Shown: positions 24,314 through 33,117 of the stretch, in pieces
Layout of the letters: the number at the start of each line of letters is the position of its first letter
Numbering within the stretch: the stretch's first letter is position 1
Source: Ferroacidibacillus organovorans
GTDB taxonomy: Bacteria; Bacillota; Bacilli; Alicyclobacillales; SLC66
Assembly (NCBI RefSeq): GCF_001642725.1
Contig: NZ_LSUQ01000026.1
Coordinates: 1-35,464 of the forward strand
Direction of reading: 5' to 3'
Length of the DNA: 35,464 nt
Notes under the pieces: model-generated
Database searches by the model: none
Told to the model about the DNA's origin: nothing
Seen by the model: the letters and a program-made list of their open reading frames with translations, nothing else
Made by a program: the position numbers and the translations under genes

Positions 24314-24952
24314 TTAGACCTGTTTTGATTCTCCGAGTTCGACAAACAGCCTTGTGATGGTCGTTTTGGTTACCCTGCCGACCACTTCCCACTGCCCGCT
24401 CGCCACTTCAGACGGAATAACGACTGGAAGTGAATCAATCTGCGCGTGAATCAAGAGCTTCCCCGCGTCATAAATCGACGTTTCTGGTTTCACCGTATAA
24501 ATGTTTGGCATGCGCGTCATCGCAATCGAAATCGGGACTTCCTTTAAGGTCGTCTGGCCAATCGCTAACTTCAGGAGATCTTTGCGCGAAAGCACGCCAC
24601 AGAGAATGCCCCCGTCGCGCACCACAAAAAGCGTCCCGACATCTTCCAAGAACATGGTGACTGTCGCATCGTACGCGGTCGTCTGTTCATGAACGACGAT
24701 CGGCACCGACTTATAATCACGCACGAGCGATTTGCGAAGCAGTTCCCCGAATACGCTAGCCGTCTGATTGCCTACATAGAAGTACCCGACACGCGGTCGC
24801 GCGTCAAGAATTCCCGAAAGTGTCAGCACCGTGAGATCAGGGCGCAGCGTTGCGCGTGTAAAGTTCAGGAGTTCAGCGATCTTCTCACCGGTAATCGGCC
24901 CATTCTCACGAACGATTGCGATGATTTGTTCTTGTCGTTTGGAGAGATCGAT
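24314..24952 (-). CDS. ccpN: CcpN-type repressor (HTH plus two CBS domains), start unclear
   Basis: The transcriptional repressor of gluconeogenic genes. In this frame the coding sense runs from about 24952 to 24314 (212 aa, the size of B. subtilis CcpN). An N-terminal winged HTH (residues 1-55, KRQEQIIAIVRENGPITGEK) is followed by CBS domains (MFLEDVGTLFVV, SRKDLLKL, ITRLFVEL). No ATG, GTG or TTG lies in frame before GTG 24829, which would delete the HTH. In-frame TGA at 24961-24959 lies just before the HTH. A GTG at 24962 is one base out of frame across a CCCC run. A one-base error, an ATC start or a real frameshift are possible. See findings. Confidence 0.8.
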   Translation of the reverse strand: MDLSKRQEQIIAIVRENGPITGEKIAELLNFTRATLRPDLTVLTLSGILDARPRVGYFYVGNQTASVFGELLRKSLVRDYKSVPIVVHEQTTAYDATVTMFLEDVGTLFVVRDGGILCGVLSRKDLLKLAIGQTTLKEVPISIAMTRMPNIYTVKPETSIYDAGKLLIHAQIDSLPVVIPSEVASGQWEVVGRVTKTTITRLFVELGESKQV

Positions 24953-24974
24953 AGGGGTTCACCTACGCTTCCCG

Positions 24975-25004
24975 TTGTTAAGCAAACCGCTCCCGTGATA
25001 TGAT
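24975..25004 (+). promoter_or_regulatory. Promoter of the 72-aa membrane protein gene
   Basis: TTGTTA (24975-24980) and TATGAT (24999-25004) are 18 bases apart, with an extended TGA before the -10. Start would fall near 25011, with an AGGAG ribosome site at 25024-25028. It lies opposite the start region of ccpN, so the two units are divergent. Confidence 0.6.
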
Positions 25005-25036
25005 GCAGACGAGGGTCTTTAAAAGGAGAATGCCAT

Positions 25037-25255
25037 TTGCACAGTCTGCTTCATCTCGGTCTTGGTGCCATCCTCGTGCTCGCCTGTGGCGCTGCCACCG
25101 CGCGATTTACTTCGTTTAGCACTCCTGCAGAACCGTTTGCCTGGAATATGTCTCTTTTAAAGCGAAGAGCGTTTTGGATCGGCGTTTTTGTTGGACTTAT
25201 GTTTCTTTACTCTGATTATAAGTTTGATAAAGCGTTTGTACATCCAATCGCGTAA
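25037..25255 (+). CDS. Small two-helix membrane protein of unknown function
   Basis: A 72-aa protein with two hydrophobic stretches (about 3-21, LLHLGLGAILVLACGAA; 47-60, WIGVFVGLMFLYS) and a short basic loop (LLKRRAFW). No family is recognised. TTG 25037 is preferred: AGGAG at 25024-25028 is eight bases upstream, and an ATG at 25030 opens only a short frame. It has its own promoter and terminator and lies in the gap between recO and ccpN, on the strand opposite to its neighbours, where Bacillus has glyQ-glyS. Confidence 0.6.
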   Translation: MHSLLHLGLGAILVLACGAATARFTSFSTPAEPFAWNMSLLKRRAFWIGVFVGLMFLYSDYKFDKAFVHPIA

Positions 25256-25281
25256 TCATCGTATCTCCGCTGCATGGATCT

Positions 25282-25313
25282 CCGTCTGCCAAGTTTTGCG
25301 CAGGCGGTTTTTT
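25282..25313 (+). terminator. Rho-independent terminator of the 72-aa gene
   Basis: Stem CCGTCTGC (25282-25289) pairs with GCAGGCGG (25300-25307), eight pairs with one G-U, and is followed by TTTTTT. It sits 27 bases after the stop codon and 50 bases before the end of recO on the other strand. Confidence 0.85.
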
Positions 25314-25364
25314 CTTGTGACACGATCTACGAGTGTAGAATGCTACCACGAAAAAGCGACCGTT

Positions 25365-26156
25365 TCAAGATTCATCAAACATTTTCCTCATTTGCGTGAG
25401 AACGCGAAGAGGTTTTGAAGAAATGCCTGCTTGTTCCTCTAGAATCGCAAAGAGAACGCGCAATAAGGTATTTACGGTTGTTTCTCTTAGGTCTATGGTG
25501 TTCACACGCATGAGAGGGACATGAACCATTTTTCGCATCAAGGACGTTTGCCGTGCCGACAGATACGTTCCTGTCTGCTCACCCACCGCGCACGCAGTGC
25601 AAAGATACCCCGTTTCGCGAAAACTGTAAACCACTTCACCTTTTTCGCCACAGCGCAAACAAGAATCGCCTTCCAAGTCAATACCAAGCGCACGCGCCGC
25701 GCGAAATCCAAAGTGACAGAGTACGCCGGCCGCTGATTGCGACGGAAGCAAGCGAAGGGCCGCCTCTAATTCGCGAAACAGCTCGCCGTTTCTGTCCGCA
25801 CCTTCCATGCCTTCCGTCGCGCGCATCCAGTCACACATGATGAGTGCATAAAGCGAACACGCGGGATCTGCGGTGACGTCTTGATGACCTTTTAGAATTT
25901 GCGCTTGCTTTACCTCAAATAGAGCGTGCTGCCCGCGTGCTTGTGCGTTCAAAAAAGTGCTCGGACGTACATAATAGATTCCGAGCGTCAAGGGGAGCAA
26001 CGCATGCGCAAGCTCGTTTGCGGACGTTGCCGCGCCATAGGCGATACAACGCATAATTCCTATTTTTTCACTAAAAAGGGTTACCAAAAGATGTTTCTCA
26101 CCATACCGTTTCGCATCAAGAACAATGGCGCGAATCGTCTCAAACGTCAGGCTCAT
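25365..26156 (-). CDS. recO: DNA repair protein RecO
   Basis: A 263-aa protein that loads RecA with RecF and RecR and anneals single strands. It has an N-terminal OB fold (SLTFETIRAIVLDAKRYGEK) and a C-terminal helical domain with a zinc site (CLRCGEKGEVVYSF then GYLCTAC). ATG 26156 is used because GGGGAGAGG sits just before it; a longer start at 26183 lacks a site. It overlaps yqzL by 17 bases, as often in the era-yqzL-recO cluster. Confidence 0.95.
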   Translation of the reverse strand: MSLTFETIRAIVLDAKRYGEKHLLVTLFSEKIGIMRCIAYGAATSANELAHALLPLTLGIYYVRPSTFLNAQARGQHALFEVKQAQILKGHQDVTADPACSLYALIMCDWMRATEGMEGADRNGELFRELEAALRLLPSQSAAGVLCHFGFRAARALGIDLEGDSCLRCGEKGEVVYSFRETGYLCTACAVGEQTGTYLSARQTSLMRKMVHVPLMRVNTIDLRETTVNTLLRVLFAILEEQAGISSKPLRVLTQMRKMFDES

Positions 26157-26280
26157 ACCTCTCCCCGTTTTCACCTGCATCATCTTGCACGTCTCGCTTT
26201 AGTGACTCATGCTCCTTCAATAATAAATACGCGTCAATCTCGCCTGTCAATGAAAAATAATTCCACAGAAAATCCCTCAT
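26140..26280 (-). CDS. yqzL: YqzL family small protein
   Basis: A 46-aa protein matching YqzL, a short Firmicutes protein always found between era and recO. MRDFLWNYFSLTGEIDAYLL corresponds to the family motif, and the tail is acidic. Function is unknown. ATG 26280 is chosen (GGAAAGG upstream); ATG 26289 adds three residues. The gene overlaps recO by 17 bases. Short genes like this are easily missed. Confidence 0.82.
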   Translation of the reverse strand: MRDFLWNYFSLTGEIDAYLLLKEHESLKRDVQDDAGENGERYEPDV

Positions 26281-26415
26281 CGCGCTCATCCTTTCCACGT
26301 TACCCGCTTGAACCAGCAGAAACGTTGCACAGGGTTCGCAACGTGACGCGTGTGATTCTAGCGTTTGTAGAAGATGGTTCGATATACGATGAATAACTTG
26401 GAAACCGTGGCGCAC

Positions 26416-27324
26416 CTATTCCTGATGGAAGCCAAACGTTCGCAACATGTTCGCTTGATTGCGCCAGTCCTTTTTCACTTTTACCCACAGTTCGAGGTAG
26501 GTTTTTGAGCCGAGTAGCGCCTCGATGTCTTGCCTTGCAAGCGTTCCAACGCGCTTTAACAAGTCGCCGTTTTTCCCAATCAAGATCCCCTTTTGGGAAT
26601 TTCGCTCCGTATAAATCGTCGCGTACACATGGATCTGATCAACATCTTCTTTATACTCAAACGTGTCAATACCGACTGCCACCGAGTGCGGAATTTCTTC
26701 GCGTGTGATTTGGAGTACCTTCTCGCGAATCAATTCCGCCACAAGCATGCGATCCGGGTGATCGGTCACCACATCCTCGGGGTAAAAAAACGGACCTTCC
26801 GGCAGCTTGGCATAGAGCAGCGAGAGCAGGCGCGGAAGTTGGTCGCCTGTCCTTGCAGAAATGGGCACGATCTCAAGGAATAATTCCTCTTTGGCGATCT
26901 GTGCGATACGTTCGAGCAGGCGATCTTTGGCCACCGTATCAACTTTATTCAACGCAAGCATCGCGGGTGTCTTGGCCTTCGCAATTTTTTCAAAAACGAG
27001 CTGTTCCGCGGCGGAGTGCGGATGCGAAGCATCGATGACGCAGAGCGCGACATCCACTTCGCGAATCGAATTCTCTGCCACATCGACCATGTACTCACCC
27101 AGTCGATGCTTGGGGCGATGAATGCCTGGCGTATCAAGAAAGACGATTTGTCCTTCGCTGCGCGTCACGATGCCGCGAATGCTTGTGCGGGTCGTCTGCG
27201 GTTTGTTCGACATGATAGCGATTTTTTGGCCGACAAACCGATTGATGAGCGTGGATTTTCCGGCATTGGGCGGACCTACCAGTGCCACAAATCCGGACTT
27301 TCGCTGTGCATCCGTTTTATTCAC
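26416..27324 (-). CDS. era: GTPase Era
   Basis: A 302-aa GTPase that binds 16S rRNA and the 30S subunit during ribosome maturation. Motifs in order: GPPNAGKST (G1, about 17-25), TTRTSIRG (G2), DTPG (G3), NKVD (G4), SAR (G5), and a C-terminal KH domain with KGILIGKNGDLLKRVG. GTG 27324 follows AAAGGAGG, while the longer open frame upstream lies inside cdd. It overlaps cdd by eight bases, as usual in Bacilli. Length is normal (about 300). Confidence 0.97.
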   Translation of the reverse strand: MNKTDAQRKSGFVALVGPPNAGKSTLINRFVGQKIAIMSNKPQTTRTSIRGIVTRSEGQIVFLDTPGIHRPKHRLGEYMVDVAENSIREVDVALCVIDASHPHSAAEQLVFEKIAKAKTPAMLALNKVDTVAKDRLLERIAQIAKEELFLEIVPISARTGDQLPRLLSLLYAKLPEGPFFYPEDVVTDHPDRMLVAELIREKVLQITREEIPHSVAVGIDTFEYKEDVDQIHVYATIYTERNSQKGILIGKNGDLLKRVGTLARQDIEALLGSKTYLELWVKVKKDWRNQANMLRTFGFHQE

Positions 27325-27745
27325 CTTGTAGCGCCTCCTTTGAAAAGGCAAATGGCAGAAGATCGGCGACACTCGTAACAAGCGACTGACCAGCGGTGTT
27401 GTAGAGCGTGACGCGGGTCTTTGCGTCACAGAATTCGGCCATCACTTGCCGACACGCGCCACATGGCGCAACCGGTCGATCTCCTTCTGCGACGACGGCG
27501 ATTTCCTGCACATCGCGAAATCCTTGCGCTATCATAGAGAAAATCGCCGTGCGCTCCGCACAGTTGGTAAGTCCATAGGATGCGTTCTCAACATTGCATC
27601 CAGTGATCAACTGGCCATTTTCCAAACGGATGACAGCGCCGACGCGAAATCCAGAATACGGGACGTACGCCCGCTGGCGCGCTGCCATCGCGTGTGTGAA
27701 AAGTTCATCTGTATTTGTAGGATGCTCATCCTTCATGTCTTGCAT
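27317..27745 (-). CDS. cdd: Cytidine deaminase
   Basis: A 142-aa zinc hydrolase converting cytidine to uridine in pyrimidine salvage. Zinc ligands are Cys62, Cys95 and Cys98, with catalytic Glu64 (NCAERTAIF, APCGACRQVM); the NVENASYG motif binds the substrate. It is the tetrameric class, judged by length. ATG 27745 is used (AAGGAG upstream); ATG 27736 is also possible. It overlaps dgkA by 20 bases and era by eight. Confidence 0.95.
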   Translation of the reverse strand: MQDMKDEHPTNTDELFTHAMAARQRAYVPYSGFRVGAVIRLENGQLITGCNVENASYGLTNCAERTAIFSMIAQGFRDVQEIAVVAEGDRPVAPCGACRQVMAEFCDAKTRVTLYNTAGQSLVTSVADLLPFAFSKEALQGE

Positions 27746-28229
27746 CATTCTCCTTTTTGGTGTGGCGCATTCGCAGCGCATAACTGCTTACGCCAACGAT
27801 CAGACAGAGTAATCCGACGAGAATGACGCCGAGATACGGTGGATTCAAAAGCGTGTTTAAGGATCGCCAGTGAACCGGAGTAAACTTGTCATAAAAAACG
27901 AGATACGCTTCCACCAGCGCATTGGCAGCGGCGATAAAGACGGCCGCTGCGGCAACGTCTTTGGCGATCTTTGCTGCCGGATGGCGCTCTTTGGTGAGAT
28001 GATCGACCACATGTTCGACCGCTGTGTTTACCAATTCCAGGCAGATGACCAGCGAAATGGCAAACAGCACCGACATGATCTCAGAAATGGAGACTCTGAC
28101 AAATACGCACAGCACGATGACCGCAAACGCTGCAATAAAGTGAATCCGCATGTTGCGCTGCGTCGCAAGCGCGTGTGCGAGCCCCTCGAGTGCATAGCGA
28201 AAGCTGTTGACGAGCGTGCGCACGCTCAC
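27726..28229 (-). CDS. dgkA: Diacylglycerol kinase-family protein (undecaprenol kinase)
   Basis: A membrane lipid kinase of the DgkA family, which in Gram-positive cells phosphorylates undecaprenol. It shows the signature ELVNTAVEHVVDHLT and three core helices. At 167 aa it is about 40 longer than B. subtilis DgkA. The extra C-terminal part holds an additional helix (LGVILVGLLCLIVGVSSYAL). GTG 28229 overlaps the ybeY stop (GTGA), so coupling is likely. The tail helix may be a topology anchor. Confidence 0.93.
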   Translation of the reverse strand: MSVRTLVNSFRYALEGLAHALATQRNMRIHFIAAFAVIVLCVFVRVSISEIMSVLFAISLVICLELVNTAVEHVVDHLTKERHPAAKIAKDVAAAAVFIAAANALVEAYLVFYDKFTPVHWRSLNTLLNPPYLGVILVGLLCLIVGVSSYALRMRHTKKENDARHEG

Positions 28230-28717
28230 CGCGTAAACCTGAGCGCCGCCAGAATCTCTTCTTGCATGCGCATCATCGTCGCTTCCTCGTCAGCCGTCTG
28301 ATGGTCATATCCGAGCAGATGGAACATGCCGTGCGCAGTGAGAAAGGCGAGCTCCCGTTCAACGGAGTGTCCGTATTCCAGCGCCTGTCGTTCTACCCTC
28401 TCCCAGCAGATGATCAGATCGCCAAGCATCTGACGCTCATCGATCGCTTCAAACTCGGCCTCGCCCTCTGTCGTTTCAAGCAGCGAAAAGGACAACACAT
28501 CCGTCGGCGCGTCGATCATGCGATACGTGTTGTTATACTTTTGTATCGTATCCTCATCCACCACCGTAATCGATACCTCTGCAGGCGCGAGGTCTTCAGC
28601 GACGGCAATCGCCGCGCAAACGCGCTCCATGATCTCGCTCATTCCCTCTTCGCGAGGCACCAAAACCTCAAACGCGATGCGCACCAACATGTCTTCCGTC
28701 GATTCGTTGGGTTCCAT
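28226..28717 (-). CDS. ybeY: rRNA maturation RNase YbeY
   Basis: A 163-aa metal-dependent endoribonuclease involved in 16S rRNA 3' processing and ribosome quality control. The zinc motif HGMFHLLGYDH gives His129, His133 and His139, and SFSLLE and LGDLIIC precede it. It lies between pgpH and dgkA, as in Bacillus. Confidence 0.96.
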   Translation of the reverse strand: MEPNESTEDMLVRIAFEVLVPREEGMSEIMERVCAAIAVAEDLAPAEVSITVVDEDTIQKYNNTYRMIDAPTDVLSFSLLETTEGEAEFEAIDERQMLGDLIICWERVERQALEYGHSVERELAFLTAHGMFHLLGYDHQTADEEATMMRMQEEILAALRFTR

Positions 28718-28742
28718 AGTCTATCCGCTCCAAGAGTTCGGT

Positions 28743-30860
28743 CTATCGATTCTTTTGCGCCAAAAGCTTTTCCGGATCAGGGTACTCAATTCGCTCGTGA
28801 TACACCCCTTGCAGCGTACGCATAAACGCAGCCGTCATCTTATCGAGGTCGCGGAGTGTGATGTCACATTGATCCAGTTGTCCGTCTTGCAATCGGTCTT
28901 TGATAATCTTGCGAATCATCGCCTCAATGCGCGGCGGCGTCGGTTTTTGCATCGAGCGCACCGCAGCCTCCACGGCGTCACAGATCATGACGATCGCCGC
29001 CTCGCGCGACTGTGGTTTTGGCCCAGGGTAGCGAAACTGATCGATATCCGGTTGTGCGTGCTTATCTTCTTCTACCGCTTTGTTATAAAAGTACCACAAG
29101 ACGGTCGTACCGTGATGCTGTGCACAAATCGCGGTGACCGGTTCCGGCAACCTATACTCGTTTAACATGGCGAGTCCATCCGATACATGAGATGTCACAA
29201 TCAAATAAGAGAGACTCGCCGCAACTTTATCGTGCGGATTATCCCCGCCGATTTGATTCTCGATAAAAAAAGCGGGTCTTCTCATTTTACCCACATCGTG
29301 GAAATACGCGCCAACGCGACAGATGAGCGCGTCGGCTCCAATCGCCTCGGCGGCCGACTCCGCAAGATTGCCAACGATCAGACTGTGGTGATATGTCCCC
29401 GGCGCTTCAAGCAGCAAACGGCGCAGGAGCGGGTGATTCGGATTGGCGAGTTCAAGGAGACCAATGTGCGTCGTGACGCGAAAAATTGTCTCGAGATACG
29501 GCATGAGCCCGATGCTGAAAATGCCAGAAAGCAATCCGCCAACGACGCCATAGAGCAGATCATACGACACACCGCGGATCGACGTGGAACTCGGGATAAG
29601 CAGATGCATGATGCCGATCGCGGCAAAATTGATCCCTGCCGCCAAAAACCCAGCGCGCATGAACACGCCACGATTCTGGACCCGCGAAGTTGCCATCGTT
29701 GCCCCGAGCGACCCCATCAGCGCGACAAAAAATGGCGCGAACGCAAACCCGTACGCAGAAGAGGCGAGCAGCGCGACGAGTAAAGAAGACAAGAGCGCGA
29801 GTGACGTGCCAAAAAACAGGCTGATCATCATGCTGCCCATGGCAAACGGCACGGCGTCGACGAGCGACGGTGCAAACCCTGCGTTAACCGCCGTCTTGCT
29901 CACGCGGATCAGTACGATCAAAAGGGTGAGCAAAAGCGCATAGAGGAGAAGATGGAGATTATCCTTTGCAATTCGGCCCCGTCGCATCTGAATAAAAATG
30001 CCGATCGCGATAACCAAGAGCAGAACAAACAGCAGGTATCCTGCTTCCATCGCATAATCCGGCTCGTTTTTGAGCATCTTCAGGTCTTTCATTTGACTGA
30101 GCGTAGCTGGCGTTACGAGCTGCCCGCGACGCAAAATGACATCCCCGCGATTGATCCAGACATCAGGGACATTTCGCTCTGCATTCAAGCGCGCCTGCTG
30201 TGTCAGCACGGGATCATACACAAGATTAGGTTTGACGACCGCGAGCAGGAGTTTTGCGATCGCCATGCGATCTTTGATGTTAACGTCGAGCGTGACGAGT
30301 TGTTGATCGATCATCATCGCTGCATTTTTCATGTCTGACGCAGAAAAAGGCCCGCCCAACACCGTTTGAACGATGCGAATCGAATCCCCCGACAATTCAT
30401 TGAACTCAAGCGGCGTCGCCTGAAGGAGTGTTGTGAATACACTCCCATCAACCCCCGGCGGGGCGCTCGCCTTTAATGTCAAAAGGCGCTCCGCCATCGT
30501 GAGCGATTTATCCGATAGAACCGTCTGTGTCGTTACGAAGAGTCGCTCAAGAATCGACACCGCGCTTTGCTCGATCGCCGGATTGACATCGTACCGTGGC
30601 GACACCTGCTGCGCCGCGGCAATGCGCGCCTGCTGTGTGGCGTACGTATCCACCGCATCCGTCGGCGCGACGATCGTCGACTGACTGACTTGCCCCACCG
30701 AAAAGGAATAGCGCTGAGGCAAGACCGCGCCAATCAACAAAGCATAGATGACGACAACAAGCTCTCCATAAATCGCGGCCCGCATTCTGCGACTTTTGTG
30801 AAAAGGGAGCGACGTGAGAAATTGGATCAAACGGTTCTGCGTGCGCGCAGTACGCTTCAT
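28743..30860 (-). CDS. pgpH: Membrane HD-family cyclic-di-AMP phosphodiesterase (PgpH/YqfF)
   Basis: A 705-aa protein of the 7TMR-HD family, which cleaves c-di-AMP. It has an N-terminal helix, a large extracellular domain (about 60-280), seven helices (about 290-470) and a cytosolic HD domain with HHSLIVGNLAESAAEA and GAYFHDVGKMRRPAFF. Length matches PgpH (711). ATG 30860 follows the phoH stop by seven bases; a longer frame reading back into phoH is not used. In this window the GGDEF protein makes a different nucleotide, c-di-GMP. Confidence 0.94.
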   Translation of the reverse strand: MKRTARTQNRLIQFLTSLPFHKSRRMRAAIYGELVVVIYALLIGAVLPQRYSFSVGQVSQSTIVAPTDAVDTYATQQARIAAAQQVSPRYDVNPAIEQSAVSILERLFVTTQTVLSDKSLTMAERLLTLKASAPPGVDGSVFTTLLQATPLEFNELSGDSIRIVQTVLGGPFSASDMKNAAMMIDQQLVTLDVNIKDRMAIAKLLLAVVKPNLVYDPVLTQQARLNAERNVPDVWINRGDVILRRGQLVTPATLSQMKDLKMLKNEPDYAMEAGYLLFVLLLVIAIGIFIQMRRGRIAKDNLHLLLYALLLTLLIVLIRVSKTAVNAGFAPSLVDAVPFAMGSMMISLFFGTSLALLSSLLVALLASSAYGFAFAPFFVALMGSLGATMATSRVQNRGVFMRAGFLAAGINFAAIGIMHLLIPSSTSIRGVSYDLLYGVVGGLLSGIFSIGLMPYLETIFRVTTHIGLLELANPNHPLLRRLLLEAPGTYHHSLIVGNLAESAAEAIGADALICRVGAYFHDVGKMRRPAFFIENQIGGDNPHDKVAASLSYLIVTSHVSDGLAMLNEYRLPEPVTAICAQHHGTTVLWYFYNKAVEEDKHAQPDIDQFRYPGPKPQSREAAIVMICDAVEAAVRSMQKPTPPRIEAMIRKIIKDRLQDGQLDQCDITLRDLDKMTAAFMRTLQGVYHERIEYPDPEKLLAQKNR

Positions 30861-30867
30861 GGATCCA

Positions 30868-31848
30868 TCATCCGAGGTCGGCCTCGTCTTCTGCCGCGTA
30901 TGCGCGAATAATGCGTTGAACAAGCGGATGGCGCACAACGTCCGCCTCATCCAACTCAATAAACGAAATCTCGTCAATTCCGCTCAAAATGCGTGCCGCT
31001 TCTTTCAATCCCGAGCGTTTTCCGCGCGGGAGATCAATCTGAGTGACGTCACCTGTTATGACCATCTTCGCGCTGTGACCGAGTCGCGTGAGAAACATTT
31101 TCATCTGCTCTGGCGTCGTGTTCTGCGCTTCATCAAGAATCACAAACGCTTCATCAAGTGTCCGCCCGCGCATATAGGCGAGAGGCGCAACTTCAACCAA
31201 TCCGCGCTCCATCGAGCGCGCCAACTGCTCAGGCCCCATCACATCGTGGAGAGCGTCATAGAGCGGTCGCAGATACGGGTCTACTTTCTCTTGAAGATCG
31301 CCCGGCAAGAAGCCGAGGTTCTCCCCCGCTTCGACCGCAGGCCGTGTCAAAATGATACGTTTGACTTCCGAACGCTTCAAACTCAAAAAAGCAAGCACGA
31401 CCGCCATATAGGTTTTTCCTGTTCCAGCAGGCCCAATTCCAAAAACAATATCGTGTTTGCGAATCGCATCCACATAGCGTCTTTGACCAAGCGTTTTGAT
31501 GCGAATGCTTTTGCCGCGAAACGTCTGTGCGATCTCTTCTGTATACATCTCTAAAAGAGCGCGAACTTGTCCCGTTTTTGAAAGGGTGATCGCATAAGCG
31601 ATGTCCCTTTCTGTAAGTCCATATCCTTTGTGGGAAAGGGCTGTGAGCACGTCAAACAGTTCGCCCAGTTCGGCCACATCCGATTCTTTTCCAGTCAACG
31701 TAATCTCATTGCCTCGGCTGATCACTTGACACGAAAAGGCTTGGTCCAATGCACGCAAATGTGCATCGTGTGGCCCGAGGATCGCTCTTGCCTCTTCATT
31801 GTCTCGCAGGACAATTTTTCGTGATGACGTCACGCTCGCTTCGCTCAA
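30868..31848 (-). CDS. phoH: PhoH-family P-loop ATPase
   Basis: A 326-aa protein with Walker A GPAGTGKT (139-146), FVILDEAQNTTPEQMKMFLT (Walker B and following), and TGDVTQIDLPRGKRSG. A KH-like N-terminal part is common in the family. Exact cellular role is unclear. TTG 31848 is used with GGGAGAGAAG upstream; GTG 31833 is an alternative. It lies between yqfD and pgpH as in Bacillus. Confidence 0.94.
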   Translation of the reverse strand: MSEASVTSSRKIVLRDNEEARAILGPHDAHLRALDQAFSCQVISRGNEITLTGKESDVAELGELFDVLTALSHKGYGLTERDIAYAITLSKTGQVRALLEMYTEEIAQTFRGKSIRIKTLGQRRYVDAIRKHDIVFGIGPAGTGKTYMAVVLAFLSLKRSEVKRIILTRPAVEAGENLGFLPGDLQEKVDPYLRPLYDALHDVMGPEQLARSMERGLVEVAPLAYMRGRTLDEAFVILDEAQNTTPEQMKMFLTRLGHSAKMVITGDVTQIDLPRGKRSGLKEAARILSGIDEISFIELDEADVVRHPLVQRIIRAYAAEDEADLG

Positions 31849-31928
31849 AAGGCGTCTTCTCTCCCATCAAAAAAAGTTCCAGCGCCGTACATTTTCGCAC
31901 TATCTTCCATTGCGGTACCCATCCGTCA

Positions 31929-33089
31929 TTAAAGTTGCGCTGGCTTGCCGATGTCTTCAATCGCTTCAGACCAGATGATTACATCTAGCTTACCATGCTG
32001 AACTTGAGACTGTAAAACGGTCTGCCTCACAATCCGCGTTCGATCCGGCGCCTTTTGTGAAATCTCACGCGCGACGAGTTCTTTTGCGTTCACAAGAAGT
32101 TGTGCCGGTGTCTCTGTAAGCTTGTGAACGGAAGCCTGATAGATGGTCTCTTTGCGCAGCGAAAATGGAAGTGTGACGCCGCCGATCGTGATCGGCTCCG
32201 TAACATCCTGCACCTGCTTGTGTGTGTAATCTGCGCGAGCAAACCCCCAGACCGGCAAAACCAGATGGGGAAAGACGAGCGCGTAGCGTACGACATGCTC
32301 TCCTGTGAGCGTGGATACGGTTGTCGTCACGGGAAGCGATACGGTGGAGCGATACCAAACGTACGCTTCGACCATTCCGGCCGCGCGAATTTTTTTTCCG
32401 CTCTCAAGTTGTCCGCTGATGAGAACCGTGCCAGGCGTGACAAACTGGCCTGGTTTGACCAGCGGTTGTCCTGCGTCTGCCAACACGGAAGACACCACGC
32501 CTGGAACACTCGCTACAATATTTTGCGGCGTCGTGAGTGGCGGCTTTGAAAGTGGCGTACGTGGAATTATTTTGACAAAAATCGATGTGCCTTCAATCCG
32601 CACGCCCGCCCACGCGATTTCTGGAATTTTATCTAAAAGAGCGAGTTGAATCGAGTCTTGGTCAAGGAGATTCCAAAGCGTGCTGCCCTTTGTAATGTGC
32701 ATGGACCGAAGAGCGCTCATGACAACTTCCGGCTGATCAGTTCCCTCGATCTCCACATGCCAGACAAAGCTTGAGAGCATGTACAACGCAAAGACAAAAA
32801 AAAGGGCGCCACCGACAAACACCTTTCGCCGCATTGCGCGCCACGCGAGAAACGGTATGCCTACTTTGCGAAAAAAACGTAAACGTATGCGATTTTTTCG
32901 AGCAACCGCCAGTACCGTCTTTACGCTTTTAAGCCCGATGGACATGCGATAGCCAAGTGGATCCTGTCGAACATCCCAAATCGCCGCGCCTGCGCGAACC
33001 GCATCAGCGAGAACGACACTTTTTGCGTCATCCATCACGAGTACGATTACATAACCTCGCAGTGCATCTGAGAGTTTTGCTGTCATCAC
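31929..33089 (-). CDS. yqfD: Sporulation protein YqfD
   Basis: A 386-aa sporulation protein of the YqfD family, with one N-proximal membrane helix (VFVGGALFFVFALYMLSSFV, about 89-108) and an extracytoplasmic part. In B. subtilis it is expressed in the mother cell under sigma-E and is required for sporulation. GTG 33089 and ATG 33086 both follow AAAGGGGAG. It lies 28 bases after yqfC and forms one unit with it. Confidence 0.92.
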   Translation of the reverse strand: MMTAKLSDALRGYVIVLVMDDAKSVVLADAVRAGAAIWDVRQDPLGYRMSIGLKSVKTVLAVARKNRIRLRFFRKVGIPFLAWRAMRRKVFVGGALFFVFALYMLSSFVWHVEIEGTDQPEVVMSALRSMHITKGSTLWNLLDQDSIQLALLDKIPEIAWAGVRIEGTSIFVKIIPRTPLSKPPLTTPQNIVASVPGVVSSVLADAGQPLVKPGQFVTPGTVLISGQLESGKKIRAAGMVEAYVWYRSTVSLPVTTTVSTLTGEHVVRYALVFPHLVLPVWGFARADYTHKQVQDVTEPITIGGVTLPFSLRKETIYQASVHKLTETPAQLLVNAKELVAREISQKAPDRTRIVRQTVLQSQVQHGKLDVIIWSEAIEDIGKPAQL

Positions 33090-33117
33090 GCGGCTCCCCT
33101 TTAAAGGCCACTTCTTC

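Noticed and set aside
24314-24829. ccpN starting at GTG 24829
   Set aside because: It would remove the whole DNA-binding domain that is clearly encoded upstream in the same frame.
28262-29783. Plus-strand frames of 187 to 215 codons
   Set aside because: Antisense to ybeY and pgpH, with no ribosome sites or recognisable domains.
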